Translations under genes and position numbers: made by a program
Shown here: positions 16,076-23,385 of the stretch, piece after piece
Numbering within the stretch: the first letter of the stretch is position 1
How the letters are laid out: each line of letters opens with the position of its first letter
The notes under the pieces: generated by a model
What the model was told of the DNA's origin: nothing
The model's input: only the letters and a program-made list of their open reading frames with translations
The model's database searches: none
Assembly: GCA_002327925.1 (NCBI GenBank)
Contig: DCVA01000048.1
Location: 1 to 55,338 of the forward strand
Source: Anaerolineales bacterium UBA2200
Lineage (GTDB): Bacteria > Chloroflexota > Anaerolineae > UBA2200
Direction: 5' to 3'
DNA: 55,338 nt

Positions 16076-17275
16076 ATGGTGACGAAGGCACAGATTCTGC
16101 ATTGTCTCGAGCAGGGCCATGCTGCACAGGAGGCATTCCTGGCCGGGCTGACCGCAAGACAGCGCTCCGACAAGGGCACCTACGAATGGTGGTCGGCCAA
16201 GGATGCCATCGCCCACATGGCCTACTGGCAGGAGCACCAGGCCGAGAGGGTTGCCGCCTTGACGAGTGGGCTGGAGCCGCCCGCGCCTCGCCATTTCGAG
16301 GAAGCCAACGCCGCCTGTTTTGCTCGCTTCTGCGAGTGCTCATTCGAAAAAGTGCAGAGCTATGCCCGCACAGCGCTGGAGAAGCTGAAGGAGGCAGTCA
16401 GTCAGGCCGACGAGTCCTTGCTGACCAGCCCTCCAGCTGACGCGCCTGGCAGAGCACTCTGGCTGGACGTAGTGGGCACTGGCTACACCCACACACTGCA
16501 GCATATGGCCGATTTCTACACCAAGCTTGGCCAGGCAGAGAGGGCCAGCCGGCTGTGGCTCGAGTGGGGTAAGGTCGTCACTCCCCTGGACGATGGCCCG
16601 CACTGGCAGAGTCTGACGCACTACAACATCGCCTGCGGTCTGGCGCTGGCCAACAGTTTTGACCTGGCCATTGCCAAGCTCAGGCAGGCACTGAGACTCA
16701 AGCCGAGCTGGCTTGCCTGGTCGCGCCAGGACTCGGACCTGTCCTCGCTGCACAGTCTGCCCGCATTCCGTGAGCTCTACGCGCCCGAGCACTGGTGGAA
16801 GGCGCTACAGGCGAGCCCTCAGGCCGAGGCGATGGCCGATCAATTCGTGCGCACGACTCTGATGCTGCGAGAAGCTATCCGGGCCTTTCCTGCCGAGGAA
16901 TGGTGCAAGGGGGAGACGCCGTACCAGCGCCCGGCTGGCCTCGCTCTGCATGCCATTGACGCAATGCTGGACTGCAGCGTGGTCAAGCCAGGACAGGCGC
17001 GTCCCGACTCTCCGTTCCATGTGAGCTGGGAGGAACGCGACTCATCCAGGCTGCCTTCTCAGGAGGATTTGCTCAAGTACCTTGATCAAGTCGAGAAGGC
17101 GCTGGCGCAGTTCCTGGCGACGGCTGATCTGAGCGCCCCTGAGGAGTGGCTACGCTGGAGCGGCTCCACGCTGCTGAGCCGGGCTGCCTACTTCCTGCGT
17201 CACACGCAGCACCACCTGGCGGAGCTGTGCCTTGAGCTGCACCGTCGCGGGATCAAGGCGCCTGAGTGGCAGTAG
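16076..17275 (+). CDS. DinB-like / TPR-like / DinB-like fusion protein
   Basis: The 399-residue protein seems to have three parts. An N-terminal DinB/ClbS-type four-helix bundle (about 1-150) contains WWSAKDAIAHMAYWQEHQ and a late TLQHMADFY. A short helical repeat region (about 160-230, HYNIACGLALANSFDLAIAK then LRQALRLKP) resembles TPRs. A second DinB-like bundle (about 250-399) contains HAIDAMLDCS and HTQHHLAELCLELH. DinB-fold proteins often use three His residues to bind a metal and act in thiol-dependent or damage-responsive chemistry. The His residues here fit such sites but were not modelled. The ATG at 16076 has GGAG 8 nt upstream. Second gene of the operon, 21 bp after the GH13 gene. 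Confidence 0.65.
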   Translation: MVTKAQILHCLEQGHAAQEAFLAGLTARQRSDKGTYEWWSAKDAIAHMAYWQEHQAERVAALTSGLEPPAPRHFEEANAACFARFCECSFEKVQSYARTALEKLKEAVSQADESLLTSPPADAPGRALWLDVVGTGYTHTLQHMADFYTKLGQAERASRLWLEWGKVVTPLDDGPHWQSLTHYNIACGLALANSFDLAIAKLRQALRLKPSWLAWSRQDSDLSSLHSLPAFRELYAPEHWWKALQASPQAEAMADQFVRTTLMLREAIRAFPAEEWCKGETPYQRPAGLALHAIDAMLDCSVVKPGQARPDSPFHVSWEERDSSRLPSQEDLLKYLDQVEKALAQFLATADLSAPEEWLRWSGSTLLSRAAYFLRHTQHHLAELCLELHRRGIKAPEWQ

Positions 17276-17307
17276 TCCCCAAAGGAAAATTGACGGGGAG
17301 GAGAGCC

Positions 17308-17850
17308 ATGACACGCAGGGTTATCCTGGTCAACCGGGCGCCTGTGCTGACGCTATGGGCGGCAGTTGTGGCGGAGCGACTGGGTTTCGACCGGGCAGCG
17401 GCGCTCACCCTTGGCCGGGCTGTTGCCGCACTCAATGCTCAGGCCAAAGGACGACAGCTCGGCATCTTTCGGCCCCGCCAGGCCGAAAAGGACACCGCCG
17501 ACCAGACCCGGAAGCCGGACGAGGGCGAAGCTTTCACGGTCGAGCTGCTGGGAAGACAGGTACCTGTGGTGAACACGGAGCAGGGAGTCAGGGCGGCCGA
17601 CAAGGGCAAACCCGCTAACTCGCAGAGCGTCAGTCGCTACCTGGCAGCCAAGTTCGGCGAGGATCTACCGGCGGTTCGTGAGGCAATGGAGAGCCTGGCT
17701 CAATCCGTGGAGCCAACGCAACTTTCCGCAAGGGCCTATTCGCTCTATGAGCAATTCCGTCCGGTGGTTCCCCCGGGCAAACGTGGGTGGGGAGCACCGG
17801 GAGAGTTGGACCTGGATTTGGTGGTCGCACTGGGCAGACCCAGGGCATAG
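17308..17850 (+). CDS. Conserved hypothetical protein, about 180 residues
   Basis: The 180-residue protein is soluble with no recognised catalytic motif. Its N-terminal third (VLTLWAAVVAERLGFDRAAA, then LGRAVAALNAQAKGRQLGIF) is a helical block that I associate with small uncharacterised bacterial proteins. The C-terminal part ends in a basic-acidic segment, RGWGAPGELDLDLV. GGGGAGGAG just before the ATG at 17308 supports this start over an in-frame ATG at 17266 inside the preceding gene. It is the third gene of the operon, 32 bp after the DinB-type gene and 30 bp before PPK2. I would not assign a function. Confidence 0.7.
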   Translation: MTRRVILVNRAPVLTLWAAVVAERLGFDRAAALTLGRAVAALNAQAKGRQLGIFRPRQAEKDTADQTRKPDEGEAFTVELLGRQVPVVNTEQGVRAADKGKPANSQSVSRYLAAKFGEDLPAVREAMESLAQSVEPTQLSARAYSLYEQFRPVVPPGKRGWGAPGELDLDLVVALGRPRA

Positions 17851-17880
17851 CAATCGATATCAACTGGTCAGGAGGCAATC

Positions 17881-18687
17881 ATGGGCAAGCAGCCTTTCAC
17901 CCTGCCGCCGGGCTCCAAGTTCCGGCTCGAGGAGTTCGATCCGGGTTACACAGGCAAGTACGATGATGACGACGACGCCAAGAAGGACGCGAAGGAGAAC
18001 TTGAAGCGGCTGTACGAGCTGCAGGAGATGATGTACGCGCAGGGTAAGAGAGCGCTGCTGATCGTGTTTCAGGGAATGGATACATCCGGCAAGGATGGCG
18101 TGATCAAGGATGTGGTGGGCGCCTTCAACCCACAGGGTGCTCATATACACTCCTTCAAGGTTCCCAACTCTGAGGAGCTCGCCCACGACTATCTGTGGCG
18201 CGTGCACAAGGTCACGCCTGCACGCGGAACGGTAGGCGTGTTCAACCGTTCGCAGTATGAAGATGTGCTGGTGGTTCGTGTGGCCAAGCTGGCGCCCAAG
18301 GAAGTGTGGAGCAAGCGGTACGACCATATCAATGACTTTGAGCGATTGCTGTCTGACTGCGGGGTCAGCATCGTCAAGTTCTTCCTGCACATCAGCTCCG
18401 AGGAACAGGTCGAGCGCCTGCGCGATCGTCAGGAGACCCCCTCGAAGCAATGGAAGTTCTCGCCGGGCGACCTCGACGTGCGCAAGCAGTGGGACGAGTA
18501 CCAGCGTGCGTACGAGGATGCGCTCACTCTGTGCAACACAGAGCACGCTCCGTGGTACGTCATACCGGCCAATCGCAAGTGGTACCGCGACCTGGCCGTG
18601 TCGACCATCCTGGTGCAAACGATGGAAAAGATGGACCTGCGCTATCCTGATCCGGTGCCCAACATCCACTCGTACAGCGTCGAGTGA
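17881..18687 (+). CDS. ppk2: Polyphosphate kinase 2 family phosphotransferase
   Basis: The 268-residue PPK2 enzyme transfers phosphate between polyphosphate and nucleoside mono- or diphosphates. Walker A GMDTSGKD is at 65-72, the Walker B-like FNRSQYEDVLVVRV is at 121-134, and a lid region surrounds SKRYDHIN. Single-domain length and the N-terminal PPGSKFRLEEFDP resemble class III PPK2 enzymes, which can act on both AMP and ADP. That subclass call is by resemblance only. CAGGAGG lies about 5 nt before the ATG. Fourth in an operon headed by the GH13 protein, it may connect glucan and polyphosphate reserves. The stop lies 14 bp before the next ATG. Confidence 0.92.
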   Translation: MGKQPFTLPPGSKFRLEEFDPGYTGKYDDDDDAKKDAKENLKRLYELQEMMYAQGKRALLIVFQGMDTSGKDGVIKDVVGAFNPQGAHIHSFKVPNSEELAHDYLWRVHKVTPARGTVGVFNRSQYEDVLVVRVAKLAPKEVWSKRYDHINDFERLLSDCGVSIVKFFLHISSEEQVERLRDRQETPSKQWKFSPGDLDVRKQWDEYQRAYEDALTLCNTEHAPWYVIPANRKWYRDLAVSTILVQTMEKMDLRYPDPVPNIHSYSVE

Positions 18688-18701
18688 ACGGTGATTTGCC
18701 C

Positions 18702-19670
18702 ATGACACACTCGGGCCTGCTCCTTGATTCGACGACGACGCTACCGGATGGCTATGTGGAGACGCACGGAATCACGGTGATTCCCGTGCCGATCTATGCC
18801 TCCGGGAGAGAATATCGCAACGGCATCGATATCGATGAGGAAGGGTTCCTGCGCCTGCTGGAGACCTCGAAGGATCGCCCGTCGACGGCAGTTCCCGGAA
18901 TTGGCGAGTTTGTGTCCTGGTATGAGCGTGTTCTTGGTGATCATCGCAATGTGATCTACCCCATCGCCAGCCGCCGTCTTTCCGGTCTGTTCAATGCGGC
19001 CGTCCAGGCGGGATTGAGCATGGATGGTGCGTCTGTGGTGGCGCTTGACCCTGAAGAAGGGCAGCAGGACGGCGTGGTCGCCATGTTCTCAGGTGCGAAG
19101 GATCCGGAGCAGCAACTTGCCCGTGTCGCCGGGCTCCCCCCGCCCGTGATTGTGGTGCTGAACTCGGATTCAGTGTCGGGAGGCGTAGGGCTGATCGCAA
19201 TACACGGCTGTGATGCCATCGACCGGGGGTCCTCGCTGGAGGGTGTACTGGCACGGATGATCGCCTGTAAGAGCACGCTCCGGCTGCACTTTATTCTCTC
19301 CAGCCTGGACTATGTGGTGGATCGTGTGGGCCAACTCCAGGTTCTGCTGGGCACGATGCTGCAAATACGGCCTGTGATGGCCATCAACAATGGCATGGTC
19401 GAGGATGTGGCCAAAGCGCGGGGTCGCAGCAGATCCAAACATCAGATGCTGGAGCTGACGCGCAGACATACCGGGGACAGGCTGGTCGACGTGGTGGTGC
19501 TGCACTCGCGGGAGCCGGATGAAGCGCAGGCACTTCTGGAGGAAACCAGGGCCTGCCTCAACGTCCACAGATCGTGGGTTACTGGCATCGGGTGCACTGT
19601 GAGCCGCTATACAGGTCGCGGCGGGCTGGGCATCGTCGTCGCCGACGCACAGGCTAGTTCAGGAGCGTAG
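18702..19670 (+). CDS. DegV family fatty-acid-binding protein
   Basis: The 322-residue protein fits the DegV/FakB family, which binds a fatty acid and, in Firmicutes, presents it to the kinase FakA. The start GLLLDSTTTLPDGY followed by ITVIPVPI matches the DegV N-terminal strand. STAVPGIGEF near 66-75 stands at the family TSQPSP position, and ASRRLSGLFNAA near 89-100 at the SGTYQ-like loop. It is some 30 residues longer than typical. No FakA is present in the window. ATG at 18702 is preferred over a GTG at 18684 that overlaps the PPK2 stop because a weak GGTGA lies before it. Its end overlaps the convergent ABC gene by 17 bp. Confidence 0.8.
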   Translation: MTHSGLLLDSTTTLPDGYVETHGITVIPVPIYASGREYRNGIDIDEEGFLRLLETSKDRPSTAVPGIGEFVSWYERVLGDHRNVIYPIASRRLSGLFNAAVQAGLSMDGASVVALDPEEGQQDGVVAMFSGAKDPEQQLARVAGLPPPVIVVLNSDSVSGGVGLIAIHGCDAIDRGSSLEGVLARMIACKSTLRLHFILSSLDYVVDRVGQLQVLLGTMLQIRPVMAINNGMVEDVAKARGRSRSKHQMLELTRRHTGDRLVDVVVLHSREPDEAQALLEETRACLNVHRSWVTGIGCTVSRYTGRGGLGIVVADAQASSGA

Positions 19671-21522
19671 ACCTGCCGGGTTGCTCCGTATCGTTCTCGC
19701 CGTCGGATGAGTCTGCGAGGCGTCGCGCCCGCTCCATATACTCCATGGATTGGTGGCGGAAGTACGTGTTGTACAATTCTGCGTAGTGGCCCTGTGCCTG
19801 AAGCAGAGTCTGGTGGTCCCCCTCCTCGATGATCTCCCCATTACGCAGCACGATGATGCGATCAACGTTGCGCACGGTGGACAGGCGGTGGGCAATTACG
19901 ACGGCGGTGCGGCCGCGCATCACCTCGGCAAGCCCCTCCTGGATCTGCGCTTCAGTAAAGGGATCCACGCTTGCTGTGGCCTCATCCAGGATCAGGATTG
20001 GTGGATCCTTCAGCAACACACGAGACAGGGCAACCAGCTGACGCTGCCCAGTCGATAGAGAAGCCCCTCGTTCACCCACATCCGTTTGCAGACCGCACGG
20101 CAGAGCCAACAGCCAGTCCCCCTGACCGATGCGCGTGGCTGCCTGCTCAACCTCGTCGTCGGTCGCGCCTGCGTTGCCGTAGCGGATGTTGTCGCTGATG
20201 GTTCCCGAAAACAGGAACGGCTCTTGTGGCACCAGGCCGACCTTCTGACGATAATCTCGCAGGTTCAGGGTCCGAATGTCGCGGCCGTCGACCAACAGGT
20301 ACCCTCCCTGGAACTCGTAGAACCGGGTCAGCAGACGGGCCATGCTGGATTTGCCGGCTCCCGTGTGTCCAACCAGGGCCACTGTCTCCCGCGGGCGGAT
20401 GAGCAGGCTCAGGCCTGGTAGAACTAACTCTCGCCCTGTGTAGCTGAGGCGAAGATCGCGAAACTCGATGCGCCCTTCGAGTTGGTCCACAGGGAGATTG
20501 TCGGTCTGAACCACCTTCGGCTCGGCATCGATCAGCGCAAACACGCGCTCGGCAGCCGACAGGCCATCCTGGAACTGGCTCCAGAAGGACGAAATGCTCA
20601 TGATTGGCCACCAGTAGAAACCAACCGTCTGCATGAAGAGGAACCAGTCGCCGGGGCTGATGGTTCCGCTGCGCGTGGCCAGGCCGCCGGCGTAGACCAG
20701 GAGGGCCGTTCCGATCCCGGACGAGATGCCCAGAATAGGAAAGATGGTATTGAGGGTCAGGCCGCGGCGCAGGCCCACTCGATGTGCTTCCTGATTGCGA
20801 TTCACGAAGGCGTCGAAAATGGCCTGCTCTTGCCGGAAGCTCTTGGCAACCATGATCCCGCTGATGCTCTCCTGGATATCAGCGTTGATTTTCGCCGTGA
20901 CCTGCTTGGCGTGAAGGGTTACCCGGCGGGCGACGCGACGGAAGCTGAGGGCAATCACGGCGGATATTGGGGTCATGCCCATGAGAATGAGAGCCAGACG
21001 CGGTTCAATGTGGAAGAGCCAGACTGTGAGTAGCAGCACCTGCAGTATCTGGCTGATCACGTCGATGGTCAGGGTGACCACGTTCGAGAAATCCTGCGTG
21101 TCCGACGTGATTCGGCTGACGATCTTACCCGAGGGGTGCTCATCGAAGAAGGAGAGGTCGTGAAGCACGGTCGCGTCGAACACGTCCTCGCGCAGCTTGA
21201 GCACCACATCGCCCACAACCCTCGCGGAGAACCACTGCCTGATAAAGTTGAGTACCCAGCCGGATACCCCGAGAAGAAGCACGCCGGACGCAAGCAGTAC
21301 GATGGCCCCGCTGGAGGCCTCTGCCAACAGGTTGTCCAGCGCGCGGGAGATGAGGATGGGGCCGGCAGCGGTCGTAATGGTGTTCAGGGTCAACGCCAAC
21401 GAAACGAGTCCCATCCGGCGGGCATGAGGTCGCAGGTAGGCGGCAATGCGGCGGATCAGGTCCCTGTCCCTGTAAGTTCGGTCATAGGCCTCCGTCTCAA
21501 GGCCATCGAGAACAAAACCCAT
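19654..21522 (-). CDS. ABC exporter half-transporter, subunit with catalytic Walker B Glu
   Basis: The 622-residue protein has six transmembrane helices (about 35-315) and a nucleotide-binding domain. Walker A GHTGAGKS is at 385-392, signature LSTGQ is at 489-493 (non-canonical Thr for Gly), and Walker B LDEATA at 512-517 has catalytic Glu514, with IAHRLS as H-loop. With the gene 24 bp upstream it should form a heterodimeric type IV (multidrug/lipid-like) exporter. In that pair the catalytic site joins this Walker B to the partner's canonical LSGGQ, while this LSTGQ completes a degenerate site. ATG at 21522 has AGGA 7 nt upstream. The exported substrate cannot be inferred. Confidence 0.9.
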   Translation of the reverse strand: MGFVLDGLETEAYDRTYRDRDLIRRIAAYLRPHARRMGLVSLALTLNTITTAAGPILISRALDNLLAEASSGAIVLLASGVLLLGVSGWVLNFIRQWFSARVVGDVVLKLREDVFDATVLHDLSFFDEHPSGKIVSRITSDTQDFSNVVTLTIDVISQILQVLLLTVWLFHIEPRLALILMGMTPISAVIALSFRRVARRVTLHAKQVTAKINADIQESISGIMVAKSFRQEQAIFDAFVNRNQEAHRVGLRRGLTLNTIFPILGISSGIGTALLVYAGGLATRSGTISPGDWFLFMQTVGFYWWPIMSISSFWSQFQDGLSAAERVFALIDAEPKVVQTDNLPVDQLEGRIEFRDLRLSYTGRELVLPGLSLLIRPRETVALVGHTGAGKSSMARLLTRFYEFQGGYLLVDGRDIRTLNLRDYRQKVGLVPQEPFLFSGTISDNIRYGNAGATDDEVEQAATRIGQGDWLLALPCGLQTDVGERGASLSTGQRQLVALSRVLLKDPPILILDEATASVDPFTEAQIQEGLAEVMRGRTAVVIAHRLSTVRNVDRIIVLRNGEIIEEGDHQTLLQAQGHYAELYNTYFRHQSMEYMERARRLADSSDGENDTEQPGRSTLLN

Positions 21523-21546
21523 TACTCTTCCTGTTGGCGGCCGGTC

Positions 21547-23307
21547 TTATTCATAGCGTGCAAAGATGCGTTTGTATGCGTCGCAGCGTGCCAGTAACTC
21601 CTCGTGATTGCCCTGATCCACCAGCTCACCATGACGCAGGACCAGAATATGGTCGGCCCAGCGAATCTGGCTCAGCCTGTGCGTGATCAGGAAGGTGGTT
21701 CTCTGTCTGCTAATCCGGCGCATGGCGCGCTGGATGAGATCCTCCGTCGCGCTGTCTATGGCGCTCGTGCTGTCGTCCAGAATCAGAATGCGCGGATTGG
21801 TGAGGAAGGCCCGGGCAATTGCCAGTCTCTGTCGCTGGCCGCCGGACAAGTTGACGCCTCTCTCTCCGAGCATCGTGTCGTATCCTTGAGGGAGGCGCGC
21901 GATGAACTCTTCCGCCTGTGCCTCGCGCGCGGCCTGCTCGATCTCCTGCTGGCTCGCATCGGCTCGGCCGAAGGCGATGTTGTCCCTCACGGAGCGCGAG
22001 AAGAGGAATACATCTTGTTCGATGGTCGATATCTGCGAGCGCAGGGAAGCCAGGCTCCAGTGACGGACGTCCGTGGAGTCCACCAGTACCCGTCCGCTGT
22101 CGGCGTCAAAGATGCGGTTGATCAGGCGTGTGAGCGTCGTCTTGCCGGAACCGGTCTCGCCGACAATCGCTACCGTTTCGCCTGACCGGGCCAGGAAGCT
22201 GATGTTCTTGAGAATCGGCTGGCCGCCGTAGCCGAAGCAGACGTTCTCAAAGACCACCCCTCCCTGGATAGTCTGAGCGAAACCCTGCCGGTTCTCGTCC
22301 ATGCCCGTTTCGGCATTGATAATCTCGAGAACACGGTCACCGGAGGCAAGCCCCATCTGCACCAGGTTGAACGAGAAGATGGAGATGAAGGTGACAAAGC
22401 TCATCGCCCGCATCAGCCCCACGAAGCCAACGGCTTCTCCCAGAGTGATCACGCCACCCTGCCATAGCCAGAGAGCGTGCAGCAGGGCAGCAGCCGAGGC
22501 GACGGTGTAGACCAACATCGGCAGATAGCGAGCCTCGATCTCGCCGCTTTGCACGAAGGAATCGCGGTAATGTCGGGCATCCTGTGCGAACTTGGTCCAT
22601 TCGTAGCGTTCCTGAACGTTCGCCTTGACCACCTCGATGCCGGCAATCGCCTCTTCGAGACCTGCGTTCATCGCGCCAAACTGGTCGCGCATGGCGACAC
22701 TAACCGGCTTGAGCCTGCGGTTGTGGTCGATCACGGTAACGGCCAGGAAGAACAGGAAGATGAGCGGCACCAGCAGCAGCCGCGTGTTGATCCTGGCCAT
22801 CATGACGATGGGCATCACTGTGCCCAGGAGCGAATCCAGGATCAGCATGAGGCCGGGACTGAACATCAGGTTGAGCATATGTACGTCATTCGTTGCGCGC
22901 GCCATGATGTCGCCGACGCGCTGTCGCCCGTGGAAGGCCTGGTCCTTGCCGAGAAGACTGGTGTATAGCTCTTGACGCGCATCGCGTTCGACGAGCTGGG
23001 CGAGGAACTCCATGGCATAATTGCGCAGCAGGCCGGCCAATCCCTGGCCGACCCCCGCACCGACTACTAGGAGGGCGCTGGACAGCAGAGCTGCAGTCGC
23101 CCACCCGGGTTGAATGAGGAGGTCGAATGCACGCCCCACCAGTACCTGCAGCGAACTGTAGAAGGTATTGTTGAGAACAGCTCCGAGCAGGGCAAGGAGC
23201 GGGAAGAGAGGGTAGCGCAACAGATGCGAGGCGATCCAGCGCACTGTGCCGGCGCGGTTGTAACGGTATTCGTTTTCGACGGAGAATTCGCGCTTGTCCA
23301 ATGCCAT
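21547..23307 (-). CDS. ABC exporter half-transporter, subunit with degenerate Walker B
   Basis: The 586-residue protein has six membrane helices (about 30-325), Walker A GETGSGKT at 383-390 and canonical LSGGQ at 487-491. Its Walker B reads LDDSTS at 510-515, with Asp512 where the catalytic Glu should be. The H-loop His in ITHRLS is kept. This Glu-to-Asp change, paired with the LSTGQ of the downstream subunit, is the hallmark of heterodimeric exporters such as BmrCD, LmrCD and TM287/288. The ATG at 23307 lacks a ribosome site and lies 5 nt after a TATGCT box, so a leaderless transcript is predicted. It is divergent from the gene at 23386. Confidence 0.9.
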   Translation of the reverse strand: MALDKREFSVENEYRYNRAGTVRWIASHLLRYPLFPLLALLGAVLNNTFYSSLQVLVGRAFDLLIQPGWATAALLSSALLVVGAGVGQGLAGLLRNYAMEFLAQLVERDARQELYTSLLGKDQAFHGRQRVGDIMARATNDVHMLNLMFSPGLMLILDSLLGTVMPIVMMARINTRLLLVPLIFLFFLAVTVIDHNRRLKPVSVAMRDQFGAMNAGLEEAIAGIEVVKANVQERYEWTKFAQDARHYRDSFVQSGEIEARYLPMLVYTVASAAALLHALWLWQGGVITLGEAVGFVGLMRAMSFVTFISIFSFNLVQMGLASGDRVLEIINAETGMDENRQGFAQTIQGGVVFENVCFGYGGQPILKNISFLARSGETVAIVGETGSGKTTLTRLINRIFDADSGRVLVDSTDVRHWSLASLRSQISTIEQDVFLFSRSVRDNIAFGRADASQQEIEQAAREAQAEEFIARLPQGYDTMLGERGVNLSGGQRQRLAIARAFLTNPRILILDDSTSAIDSATEDLIQRAMRRISRQRTTFLITHRLSQIRWADHILVLRHGELVDQGNHEELLARCDAYKRIFARYE

Positions 23308-23312
23308 CTGCG

Positions 23313-23340
23313 AGCATAATCACGATCAGCCGCTTGTCAA
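23313..23340 (-). promoter_or_regulatory. Promoter of the ABC exporter operon, predicted leaderless
   Basis: On the minus strand a perfect TTGACA (23335-23340) and TATGCT (23313-23318) are 16 bp apart. Only five bases separate the -10 from the ATG at 23307, and no Shine-Dalgarno sequence is present. Confidence 0.65.
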
Positions 23341-23349
23341 GCTTGCGCC

Positions 23350-23379
23350 TTGCCTGAGTTGGGCCAGCGTGTCTATAAT
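23350..23379 (+). promoter_or_regulatory. Promoter of the XPB-C-like gene, predicted leaderless
   Basis: TTGCCT (23350-23355) and a perfect TATAAT (23374-23379) are 18 bp apart. The ATG begins 6 nt after the -10, at the expected transcription start. Confidence 0.65.
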
Positions 23380-23385
23380 CGGCCT

